Shown: positions 9,601-17,383 of the stretch, one piece after another | Layout of the letters: every line of letters begins with the position of its first letter | How positions within the stretch are numbered: the first letter of the stretch is position 1 | Assembly (NCBI RefSeq): GCF_900188355.1 | Contig: NZ_FZNX01000001.1 | Span: forward strand, 667,754 to 731,753 | Reading direction: 5' to 3' | DNA: 64,000 bases | DNA from: Lutibacter flavus | GTDB lineage: Bacteria > Bacteroidota > Bacteroidia > Flavobacteriales > Flavobacteriaceae | Translations under genes and position numbers: made by a program | Notes under the pieces: generated by a model | Told to the model about the DNA's origin: nothing | What the model saw: only the letters and a program-made list of their open reading frames with translations | Databases searched by the model: none

Positions 9601-11002
9601 AAGATTACGCCCCGTAATTTTAACAGCTGCAGCAGCCGCTTTAGGTTTTTTACCTATGGCAATATCAACAAATGCAGGTGCGGAAGTTCAAAGACCTTTA
9701 GCAACCGTAGTTATTGGTGGTTTAATTTCAGCCACCATATTAACTTTGGTGGTTTTACCAGTTTTATATGCAATTTTTGAAACTAAAAAATTTAAAATGA
9801 ACAGAAACAAGAAATCGGATTTAACAATGGCTTTATTATTACTATTGCTACCAATTATTGGATTTTCACAAGAAAAGACCATTTCTTTAGATGAAGCAAT
9901 TTCTATAGCGGTTGAGAATAATAAACAATTACATATTAAAAAGTTAGAAATTGATAAGAGCGAAAAATTAATTGGGAATGCTTTTGAAATGGAAAAAACC
10001 AATATTTATTATACCAAAGACAGGACTAATTTAGGTGTGGATGGCAAACCATTCGAGACTTTTGGAATAGATCAAAAAATTGAATTCCCGACGGTGTATT
10101 TTGCTAAAAAGAAAGCGTCTAAAATTAATAGAAACCTGAGTGAAATAAATTATAAAATTTCTAAAAATGAATTGGTTAAGAATGTATCAAAATCATATCA
10201 TACAATCCTGTATTTAAATGAAAAATTGAATCATTTAATTTATATAGATAGTTTGTATCATAATTTTTCAAAAGCAGCCAAACGAAAATTTGAGTTAGGG
10301 GAGTCTAACTATTTGGAAATGATTACGTCACAATCTAAATACAAGCAATATTCTGCACAATTAAGTCAGGTTAAAAATGAAATAAACATTGCTAAAGGTG
10401 AATTAGATTTATTGCTCCAGTCAGAAGAGAATTATGAAATTTCAAAAATCGATTTATCAAAAATAGCAATTAAAAATATTGATTTAAGTATTCATTTATT
10501 AAATCAATATTATGTTGAAAACAGTAATTTTGTAACTGCAAAAAAAGGAGTTTTAACACAGCAATTATTACCCGATTTACATTTTAATTATTTTAATAGT
10601 AAAGATAAAATAGCGAATACTACGGTAGATAGTTATCAGGCAGGAATTGCCATTCCATTATTTTTCGCAGGAAAGTCTTCAGCTATTTCGGTTGCTAAAA
10701 TTGAGCAAGATATTGCTAGTGAATTAGCTTTTGATTCAAAAATGAAGCTAGAATATAAATACAAAAACTTACTTGAAGACCTGAATAAAAGTGAAGCTCA
10801 GCTAAACTATTACGATGAAAGTGGAAAAGAATTGAGTAATGAAATTTTAAAAACAGCAAATAGTAGCTATAAGAATGGTGAAATTGACTTTTTTCAATAC
10901 ATACAAAGTATAGAATCTGTAAATCAAATTAAATTAGATTATTTGAGTCATTTAAACACTTACAATCAAATTGCTTTAGCTATAAATTATTTAAACTTAT
11001 AA
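6674..11002 (+). CDS. CusA/CzcA-type metal efflux RND pump fused to a TolC-type channel
   Basis: A single 1442-residue frame. Residues 1 to about 1035 are a heavy-metal efflux RND pump: a first helix, periplasmic porter domain, TM helix 4 with LGAIDFGIIIDGAVIIVE (the acidic proton-relay residues of the HME group), then HKRVVI, GGEFIPTLDEGDFVIQP and the second helix bundle. At residue 1042 a Met begins a signal-peptide-like stretch (LTMALLLLLLPIIGFSQ), followed by a TolC/CusC outer-membrane-factor domain rich in coiled coils. The fused form is known in Bacteroidota. It expels Cu/Ag or Co/Zn/Cd together with the adaptor gene 2 bases downstream. Confidence 0.93.
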   Translation: MLQKIIKISIDNKLIILLITAAIFGFGLFSLTQIPIGAVPDITNNQVQVITTSRNLSTQDVEQFITYPVELEMANLPGVQEIRSISKFGLSVVTIVFDDAMGTYLPRQLIAEKIKTASEKIPEGFGSPEMGPITTGLGEIYQYILDTKPGFKDRYSPMKLRTIQDWVVKRQLSGIPGVVEVNTWGGFLKQYEVALNPEKLKSMNITSAQILEAIEMNNSVAGGGYIEKTNESFFVRGEGLIKSLDDIENIVIKNVEGVPVLIKHVAEVNFGFATRFGAITGNGEGEKVLGQVMMLKDGDSNKVIEAVKDRVAEIQKTLPEGVFINGFLERSELIGKTTFTVAENLILGIIIVIFVVILLLGSFRSGLVVASVIPLSLLFTLSMMYVFGIDANLMSLGAIDFGIIIDGAVIIVEFIAFKITANRNDLMLLSSNERQKSIDEITYKSSSKMMTSAIFGQLIILIVFIPILSLSGVEGKMFKPMAMAFSFALIGAMFLCFTYVPVVASIFLKPEKVTKNNVSKRLMNFFYSLYEPVIRWALYHKRVVIISSAALLIATVVLFSKMGGEFIPTLDEGDFVIQPVLKTGTSLSKTTEITTQIEQILLDNFPEVDQVVSRIGAAEVPTDPMSMEESDVIIKLKPKGEWVSAKSKDELADKFKEKLSIIPGIDFEFTQPIEMRFNELITGVRADVAVKIFGDDLSVLANVADEIKSKISNVEGASDIIVEKIDGLPQMTVTYNRKKVARYGLNIKVLNDIVSMAFAGNTLGNVFEGERRFDLVVRLHSDYRKNIENLKNLYVDTPQGIKVPLHELATIEYTKGPAKISRDDTKRRIVIGVNVRNRDMESVVQDVQNIIESQVKLPVGYTVSYGGQFENLNSAKARLKVAVPIALLLIFILLHFAFKSIKDAFMIFSAIPLSAVGGVLFLWIRGLPFSISAGVGFIALFGIAVLNGIVLIEHLKSLKEQGMKDVYERILVGTKERLRPVILTAAAAALGFLPMAISTNAGAEVQRPLATVVIGGLISATILTLVVLPVLYAIFETKKFKMNRNKKSDLTMALLLLLLPIIGFSQEKTISLDEAISIAVENNKQLHIKKLEIDKSEKLIGNAFEMEKTNIYYTKDRTNLGVDGKPFETFGIDQKIEFPTVYFAKKKASKINRNLSEINYKISKNELVKNVSKSYHTILYLNEKLNHLIYIDSLYHNFSKAAKRKFELGESNYLEMITSQSKYKQYSAQLSQVKNEINIAKGELDLLLQSEENYEISKIDLSKIAIKNIDLSIHLLNQYYVENSNFVTAKKGVLTQQLLPDLHFNYFNSKDKIANTTVDSYQAGIAIPLFFAGKSSAISVAKIEQDIASELAFDSKMKLEYKYKNLLEDLNKSEAQLNYYDESGKELSNEILKTANSSYKNGEIDFFQYIQSIESVNQIKLDYLSHLNTYNQIALAINYLNL

Positions 11003-11004
11003 AA

Positions 11005-12162
11005 ATGAAAACATATTTAATAAAAATAGTATCAATAAGTCTAATATTTATATTGGCTGTTTCTTGTAATCCATCTAAAACTTCAGAAAAGGAAGTACAT
11101 GAAGTTGAAAATACAAATGCAAACCTTGTTAAAATTACCATCGCTCAATTTGAAAACTCAAAAATGGAATTGGGAGCTGTTTCTAATCAAACTTTTTCAG
11201 AAGGAATAAAAACGAATGGTTTTATTGATGTTCCTCCTGCAAACAAAGCAAGTGTTAGTGCCATAATGGGTGGTTACGTTAAAATTTCTAATTTATTAAT
11301 TGGTGATAAAGTAAAAAAAGGACAATTTTTATTATCTATTGAAAATCCAGACTTTATAGAAATTCAACAACAATTTTTGGAAGTTTTTGAACGATTAAAT
11401 TATTTAGAAAGTGAATATGAGCGTCAGAAAACTTTATTTGAAGAAAAAATAACTTCACAAAAAAACTATTTAAAAGCTGAAAGTGATTTTAAAATGGCTA
11501 GAGCAATACATAATGGTTTGGAGCAAAAATTACGCTTAATGAATATCAATCCAGCAAAAGTGAAGCAAGGAAAACTAACCTCGGTAATTCCTGTTTATGC
11601 ACCAATTTCGGGTAATGTAACTGATGTAAATACAAGTGTTGGTAAGTTTATGAATGCTTCAGATGTATTAATTGAAATAATTGATAGTGAACATAAACAT
11701 TTGGAATTGGTAGTTTTTGAGAAGGATGTGTTACAGGTTAAGGAAGGTCAGATTATTTATTTTCAAACCCCAGAAAACTCTTTAAAAAGTTATACGGGTG
11801 AAGTTCATTTAATTGGTAAATCTATTGATGAGCAAAATAGAACAGTTAGAGTTCATGGCCATTTAGAAAATGAAAATGAACCTTTTGTTGTTGGTATGTT
11901 TGTAGAAGCTGAAATAATAACAAATTCAATTGAAAAAAAGGCGCTCCCAATTAATGCTGTTTTAGAGGAAGGCGGAAGCTATTTTATTTTGGTATTGAAA
12001 CAGAAGAATGAAAATTATCTGGAATTTGAAAAGAAATCTATTACTATCGGTTTAAAAAATGAAAACTGGGTTGAAATTATAGATTTTAAAAACACTCTTG
12101 ATAATTCTCAGATATTGATTAAAGGTACTTTTATTCCACTTGATGACGGTGCGGGACATTAG
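11005..12162 (+). CDS. Efflux RND periplasmic adaptor subunit (CusB/CzcB type)
   Basis: A 385-residue membrane-fusion protein starting 2 bases after the pump. The leader ends in a lipobox (AVSCNPSK), so it is probably lipid-anchored. The order is typical: a first lipoyl half (GGYVKISNLLIGDKVKKGQ), a coiled-coil hairpin (about residues 120-180), the second lipoyl half (VYAPISGNVTDVNTSVGKF), then beta-barrel and membrane-proximal domains. It links the inner-membrane RND part to the outer-membrane channel. No C-terminal metal-binding domain is obvious. It is surely co-transcribed with the pump. Confidence 0.92.
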   Translation: MKTYLIKIVSISLIFILAVSCNPSKTSEKEVHEVENTNANLVKITIAQFENSKMELGAVSNQTFSEGIKTNGFIDVPPANKASVSAIMGGYVKISNLLIGDKVKKGQFLLSIENPDFIEIQQQFLEVFERLNYLESEYERQKTLFEEKITSQKNYLKAESDFKMARAIHNGLEQKLRLMNINPAKVKQGKLTSVIPVYAPISGNVTDVNTSVGKFMNASDVLIEIIDSEHKHLELVVFEKDVLQVKEGQIIYFQTPENSLKSYTGEVHLIGKSIDEQNRTVRVHGHLENENEPFVVGMFVEAEIITNSIEKKALPINAVLEEGGSYFILVLKQKNENYLEFEKKSITIGLKNENWVEIIDFKNTLDNSQILIKGTFIPLDDGAGH

Positions 12163-12237
12163 TCATTAAATCTTAATTAAAACTAAGTTATATGAATTCA
12201 GTTTTGTATTTTTGAAGAAACATATAAAATTAATAAA

Positions 12238-13065
12238 ATGAGCAACGGACAATTACAATTACCAAAGACTTTAATGCCTCTAATTTTAATAGGTATTATA
12301 GCAATTATATTTATATCAAAATCAGCTGTAAATATAGATGCAGGGGAAGCAGGTGTTTTATGGAAACGTTTTGACGGTGGTGTGGTAGTAGACGAACCAC
12401 CATTAGGAGAGGGATTTCATATTGTAGCTCCTTGGAATGATGTAGTAGTTTATGAACTACGTCAACAAGAATTATTTGAAAAAATGAAAGTGCTTTCATC
12501 AAACGGATTAGACATTATATTAGAAACATCATCTTGGTACATGCCAAGACCAGAAGATTTAGGAAGATTACATCAAGAAAAAGGTGAAAACTATTTAGAA
12601 AGGGTGATTAAACCTACCCTTAGATCGGCAGCTCGTAGTGTTGTTGGACGTTATACACCAGAACAATTATATGCAAGTAAAAGAGATGTGATTCAGAGTG
12701 AAATTTTTGATGAAGCTAAAAAAATATTAGATGGTCAATACATTGAATTAAATGAAGTGTTGGTTAGAGATGTTACCTTACCAGCAACAATTAAAGATGC
12801 TATTGAACGTAAATTAAAGCAAGAACAAGAATCTCTTGAATACGAATTTAGATTGGTTACTGCAGCTAAAGAAGCTGAAAAACAAATTATTGAGGCTCAA
12901 GGTAAAGCAGATGCAAACCGTATTTTAAGCGCTTCCTTAACGGATAAAATTTTACAGGATAAAGGTATTGAAGCAACTATTAAATTATCGGAATCTCCAA
13001 ATAGTAAAGTGATTGTTATCGGTAGTGGAAAAAGTGGAATGCCTATTATTTTAGGGAATCAATAA
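12238..13065 (+). CDS. Prohibitin family (SPFH domain) membrane protein
   Basis: A 275-residue protein with one N-terminal membrane helix (LMPLILIGIIAIIFI) followed by the SPFH/band-7 domain (VNIDAGEAGVLWKRFDGG, the YELRQQELFE region) and a long alpha-helical tail (KLKQEQESLEYEFRLVTAAKEAEKQ). Length and order match bacterial prohibitins. These form ring-like membrane assemblies that organise membrane domains or modulate FtsH-type proteases. The gene stands alone, 75 bases after the efflux adaptor, and ends at a clear terminator. Confidence 0.9.
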   Translation: MSNGQLQLPKTLMPLILIGIIAIIFISKSAVNIDAGEAGVLWKRFDGGVVVDEPPLGEGFHIVAPWNDVVVYELRQQELFEKMKVLSSNGLDIILETSSWYMPRPEDLGRLHQEKGENYLERVIKPTLRSAARSVVGRYTPEQLYASKRDVIQSEIFDEAKKILDGQYIELNEVLVRDVTLPATIKDAIERKLKQEQESLEYEFRLVTAAKEAEKQIIEAQGKADANRILSASLTDKILQDKGIEATIKLSESPNSKVIVIGSGKSGMPIILGNQ

Positions 13066-13087
13066 TAAAATAAAAATTTATATAAAG

Positions 13088-13115
13088 AAGGCAACCAATC
13101 GGTTGCCTTTTTTTG
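13088..13115 (+). terminator. Intrinsic terminator after the prohibitin gene
   Basis: AAGGCAACC and GGTTGCCTT form a perfect 9-bp stem around a 4-base loop, followed by a run of T. It closes the metal-efflux/prohibitin region. The roughly 200 bases that follow hold no gene. Confidence 0.9.
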
Positions 13116-13326
13116 TGCTTATTCTTTTCATGAAAACTTAATTTTCTTAGTTTTTGAAATTCCGTATTATTTCATATTAAATATTGATTTATTGTAACAA
13201 TTTCGTAATTTCATTGCCATATAAAAAGAAGCATAAACTGGTGGTTTTCAAAAAAAAAACTCAGTTTGTTAAATAGAATTTAATTTGCTTTTTTGATCAA
13301 CCTCTTTTTTTATTTTGAATTATTTT

Positions 13327-14037
13327 ATGAAAAAAATTGATATTAATTGTGATGTTGGAGAAGGAGTAAATAATGAGGAAAGATTGTTACCTTTTATTCA
13401 ATCTTGTAATATTGCTTGTGGTGGTCATGCAGGCGATGAACAATTAATGCGAAAAATAGTAAAATTAGCTTTAATTTATAAAGTTAAAATTGGAGCACAT
13501 CCATCATATCCTGACAAAGAAAATTTTGGAAGGAAAAGTATCAATGTTTCTTCCAATGATTTAAAATTATCAATTCAAAAACAATTAGATACTCTAAATA
13601 CCCTTATTAAGGGGGAAGGTGGAATATTACATCACATAAAGCCTCACGGAGCTTTGTATAACGATATTGCAAAAAATGAAGAACTTTCATTAGTCTTTTT
13701 AGAAGCTATTTTCAATTTTAAAAATTTCACAAAACTAGTTGTTCCATTTAACTCAATAATAGCTAAAAACGCCTTAAAGCAAGGTTTTTCTATAATTTAT
13801 GAAGGTTTTGCAGATAGAAATTATAATGATGATTTAAGTTTAGTTTCAAGAAACGAAAAGAATGCAGTTTTAACTGATATTATTGAAATTGAAAAACATG
13901 TGAAAGGAATGCTTTTTAATGATGAAGTAACTACAATTTCCGGAAAAAAAACTACTATAAAAGCCGCTACATTTTGTGTTCATTCAGATACTGAAAATGC
14001 AGTGGAAATTGTCCAAAAACTTTCTAAGTTATTTTAA
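13327..14037 (+). CDS. pxpA: 5-oxoprolinase subunit A (LamB/YcsF family)
   Basis: About 236 residues from the ATG at 13327; an in-frame TTG 12 bases upstream is less likely. The family motifs are present: IDINCDVGEG at the start, SCNIACGGHAGD, GAHPSYPD with FGR, and HIKPHGALYN. PxpA works with PxpB and PxpC to cleave 5-oxoproline to glutamate with ATP, removing this damage product of glutamine and glutamate. Genes pxpB and pxpC follow directly, 2 bases apart and then overlapping, so the three form an operon. No nearby NRAMP-type transporter was seen. Confidence 0.93.
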   Translation: MKKIDINCDVGEGVNNEERLLPFIQSCNIACGGHAGDEQLMRKIVKLALIYKVKIGAHPSYPDKENFGRKSINVSSNDLKLSIQKQLDTLNTLIKGEGGILHHIKPHGALYNDIAKNEELSLVFLEAIFNFKNFTKLVVPFNSIIAKNALKQGFSIIYEGFADRNYNDDLSLVSRNEKNAVLTDIIEIEKHVKGMLFNDEVTTISGKKTTIKAATFCVHSDTENAVEIVQKLSKLF

Positions 14038-14039
14038 AT

Positions 14040-14786
14040 ATGAATTCTAATTTAGGTAAATATAAATTAGTTTTTAAACCATTTGGCGAGTCAGGTGTTT
14101 TAATAGAATGGCCTAAAAAAATTGACAAAAATATTTTAACTGATATTCGTGAATTTGTTCATAAAAATGAACTTAAAAAGATTAAATATATAATTGATAT
14201 AAACTTTGTATATAGTTCTTTATTAATAATTTACGATAATAATTTAACAACATATAAAAAAATTAAAAATGTTTTATTGAAGCTATATGATAAAACAGAT
14301 TTTGTTGAGAATAAACAACGTTTACTTTGGAATATTCCTGTATGTTATAATACAAAATTTGGAATTGATTTACAATTATTAGCTTCAGAAAAAAAATGCA
14401 CTATTAACGATATAATTGATTTACATTCTAGTATAAATTATACTGTTTATGGAATTGGATTTTTACCTGGATTTTTATACTTAGGTGGATTGCCAGAAAA
14501 ATTACAATATCCTAGAAAAAGTATACCTCGATTAAACGTTTCAAAAGGCGCTGTAGCAATTGGTGGAGATCAAACTGGGGTTTATCCACAAAACTCTCCG
14601 GGAGGATGGAATATAATAGGTAAAACTCCTATTTCAATTTTTGATATTGATAAAGTAAATCCAATTGAAATTCAACCTGGTGATGAAATAAAGTTTTACA
14701 GTATTTCTTTAATGGAATTTGCAGAAATTGAAGCTAGTTTTAAAAATGGTTTTTATAATTTAAAAAAAGTGGTTTTAAATGATTAA
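14040..14786 (+). CDS. pxpB: 5-oxoprolinase subunit B (KipI family)
   Basis: A 248-residue protein beginning 2 bases after pxpA. It carries the KipI/allophanate-hydrolase subunit 1 core: YTVYGIGFLPGFLYLGGLP, PRKSIPRLNVSKGAVAIGG, and QTGVYPQNSPGGWNIIGKTP. The GFxPGFxYLGGL motif is diagnostic. It forms a complex with PxpC. The last 8 bases overlap the pxpC start, indicating coupled translation. Confidence 0.92.
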   Translation: MNSNLGKYKLVFKPFGESGVLIEWPKKIDKNILTDIREFVHKNELKKIKYIIDINFVYSSLLIIYDNNLTTYKKIKNVLLKLYDKTDFVENKQRLLWNIPVCYNTKFGIDLQLLASEKKCTINDIIDLHSSINYTVYGIGFLPGFLYLGGLPEKLQYPRKSIPRLNVSKGAVAIGGDQTGVYPQNSPGGWNIIGKTPISIFDIDKVNPIEIQPGDEIKFYSISLMEFAEIEASFKNGFYNLKKVVLND

Positions 14787-15633
14787 AGTATTAAAAACAG
14801 GAATGTTAACAACCGTTCAGGATATAGGGAGAGTGGGTTATAGAAACATTGGAGTTCCGTTAAGTGGATCAATGGATAGCATTTCAGCAGGAATTGCAAA
14901 TGGATTGTTGAATAACCATAAAAATGATGCTGTTTTAGAAATTACAATGTTAGGTCCAAAATTAGCGTTTTTAAAAGCTGCTAAAATTGCAATCTCTGGA
15001 GCTGAATTATCTGCTAAAATAAATAATACTTCAATTATAAATAATAAAGTTTACTTTTTAAAAAAAGGGGATGTGTTATCTTTTGGTGCAGCAATAAAAG
15101 GTATTCGTTGTTATTTGGCGGTAGAAGGTGGTTTTCAAACAGAAAAAATTTTAAAAAGCAGATCTTTTTATGCTGGGATTACTTCACAGGAAAAATTAAA
15201 TGAAAATGATACAATTCCATTTAATTCCCAATTAGAAAATACGAATAATTTTAAAGGTCTTTTAAAAAATAAAGTACATTTTTTTGAAACAAATGAATTA
15301 GAAGTTTACAAAGGTCCGGAATATGACTTATTTACTCCAAATGAGAAAAAATTACTTATTTCAAACAAATTTACAGTTTCCAAAGATTCAAATAGAATGG
15401 GATATAGACTGGAAGAAACTGTAATTGAACACACTAAATCAATAATTACCAGTCCTGTAATTCCAGGAACGGTTCAGCTAACTCCAGAAGGAAAACTTAT
15501 TATTTTAATGAAAGATGCCCAAACTACGGGTGGATATCCAAGAGTATTACAATTATCAGAGAAATCAATAGCTATTTTGGCACAAAAAAATGCAAAAGAT
15601 AAAATATCTTTTAAAAAAATGGTATCAATTTAA
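14779..15633 (+). CDS. pxpC: 5-oxoprolinase subunit C (KipA family)
   Basis: A 284-residue protein of the KipA/allophanate-hydrolase subunit 2 family. It starts with the usual VLKTGMLTTVQDIGRVGYR and PLSGSMD, and later has VSKDSNRMGYRLE, PVIPGTVQLTPEG and LMKDAQTTGGYPR, all family signatures. It completes the PxpABC enzyme. Its 3' end overlaps the end of the convergent GH5 gene by 9 bases; no terminator is visible between them. Confidence 0.92.
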   Translation: MIKVLKTGMLTTVQDIGRVGYRNIGVPLSGSMDSISAGIANGLLNNHKNDAVLEITMLGPKLAFLKAAKIAISGAELSAKINNTSIINNKVYFLKKGDVLSFGAAIKGIRCYLAVEGGFQTEKILKSRSFYAGITSQEKLNENDTIPFNSQLENTNNFKGLLKNKVHFFETNELEVYKGPEYDLFTPNEKKLLISNKFTVSKDSNRMGYRLEETVIEHTKSIITSPVIPGTVQLTPEGKLIILMKDAQTTGGYPRVLQLSEKSIAILAQKNAKDKISFKKMVSI

Positions 15634-17274
15634 TAATTGGGTAAATAAATCTATTAAATGTTGGTTTGCATTAGAAGGATCAGGTAAACTTCCTGAACCT
15701 TTATAAATACCAAAAGAATCTTCGTGGTAAGCGTGGTATGTAAAATGAATATTAGCTTCTTTTGCAATGGAAACCATATCTTCAACAAATTGTAATCCAC
15801 CTTTATTATTCTCAAAACAAGGCGCTCCAGCACCAAATTCACCCATATATAGAGCAACATTTTTGGTTTCAGCCCAATCAATATATTTTTTCAGTACAGA
15901 TTCTAGATATTGCTTATTCCTTTTTAAAACTGGTGAGTTTGAAGTATAAAAATCCAGTCTAATGTTACAGGAAGCATTTGTTGAAACGTTTTCACCCTTC
16001 ATCCAACCATTTATTTGATAATAATAGTTTTTTGTTGGAATAAAACTTAATGAAGTATTACTTAAATTACAATCCACTGAAGCATTTTTTATAAACAAAC
16101 TCGAAGCATCATTATAACCAATATTAGAAGATAATCCGTGTTCACCAGAAGCATCTGCACTCCAGAAATACCAATTATTTTCACTTGTTAAATTCATATC
16201 AATAATGGTGCGTGTATAATTTCCATTTTCATCAAACTCCTTTACTCTAATGTCATCAAAAAATACTGTACCTTCAACATTTCTAGCAACCAAAGCAGGG
16301 TAAGCGACTTTAATTTTATCATCTATAATTTGATACTTTTCACCTTCAAAAAACTCCCAATCATTATTTCCGCTATTTAAAGGCGGATTATTAAATGTTG
16401 CTGAATACCAACTTCCATCAATAAACTCTATAATATTTTCATCAGGATATTTGCCGCCATCCCCTAATTGAGTCCAATCAAATAATTGATGCGTATATCT
16501 ATGTGGTGAATATCCGTGAAATTCATAAACTAAGTTATCACCAGATACTGTTGGAAAATTAAGCCCATCGTAATTACTTTCATTTTTAACATAAATAGCT
16601 CTTTCAATAAAAATTAAGTGATTTTTATTTACTTCTCTTATTCCATTAATTAATTTTTGAGCTAAATCAGACCACTGGCTTAAAGATTTATTTGGAACCG
16701 GCTCATTTACGGGTCCAAAACCAGCAATTTGAACTTCATCCTTATAACGTTCAGCAATTTCTTTCCAAAGCGCAACTAATCTATTTTGATTTTCAATGTT
16801 ATCCCACAAAGCATCCCCAGTTCCTTGTGATTGATATCCACCTTGCGGAGCGTGCATATTTAAAATTAAATAAACATTATTTTTTTTAGCCCATTCAATG
16901 TTTTTATCCAACCAATCCCAGCCAGATTGTTTGTAAACATAGGGATTGGAATCTTCTTCAAAAGTTCTATAATTTAAATAAAAGCGAATCGCATTCATCC
17001 CCATTGCTTTTACACGCTGATAATCTAGCTCATTATGATGCGTTTGGGGCGGTAAAGATGAATTTGACCAGATTTCGTTTCCAAAGGCAACCCCTTTTAA
17101 AAAAACAGGGTTATTGTTAGAATCAACTAGCTGATTATTATCTAATTGCAAAAGTAAATTAGGAGCTTCAATTTCAGATTCTTGATCATTTTCTATGATG
17201 CTTATTTCATTTTTATCACAAGAAAATAACACTATTAATAAAAGAAGTAAAAAGTAAAAATGAAAAGATTTCAT
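15625..17274 (-). CDS. GH5-type cellulase-family lipoprotein with an inserted domain
   Basis: A 549-residue lipoprotein (leader ending LFSCDKNE). The (beta/alpha)8 barrel carries the acid/base Glu in GFGPVNEPVP (about residue 207) and the nucleophile Glu in LYMGEFGAG (about 490), typical of clan GH-A family 5. Between them, about residues 290-430, sits an extra beta-rich segment (WYSATFNN through DFYTSNSP) with FFDDIRVKEF and SLSFIPTKNYYYQINGWM, which looks like a carbohydrate-binding module spliced into the barrel. It probably cuts a beta-glucan or mannan at the cell surface. It converges on pxpC and is not in a recognisable PUL. Confidence 0.85.
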   Translation of the reverse strand: MKSFHFYFLLLLLIVLFSCDKNEISIIENDQESEIEAPNLLLQLDNNQLVDSNNNPVFLKGVAFGNEIWSNSSLPPQTHHNELDYQRVKAMGMNAIRFYLNYRTFEEDSNPYVYKQSGWDWLDKNIEWAKKNNVYLILNMHAPQGGYQSQGTGDALWDNIENQNRLVALWKEIAERYKDEVQIAGFGPVNEPVPNKSLSQWSDLAQKLINGIREVNKNHLIFIERAIYVKNESNYDGLNFPTVSGDNLVYEFHGYSPHRYTHQLFDWTQLGDGGKYPDENIIEFIDGSWYSATFNNPPLNSGNNDWEFFEGEKYQIIDDKIKVAYPALVARNVEGTVFFDDIRVKEFDENGNYTRTIIDMNLTSENNWYFWSADASGEHGLSSNIGYNDASSLFIKNASVDCNLSNTSLSFIPTKNYYYQINGWMKGENVSTNASCNIRLDFYTSNSPVLKRNKQYLESVLKKYIDWAETKNVALYMGEFGAGAPCFENNKGGLQFVEDMVSIAKEANIHFTYHAYHEDSFGIYKGSGSLPDPSNANQHLIDLFTQLLN

Positions 17275-17383
17275 TAAAATGGAGTTTTATCAAAATTACA
17301 AATTCTATTAATAAATATAAACTTAAATAACTTAATTTTAATGATTAACTATTATATTTATGCTCTCAAAAAAGAACCCTACC

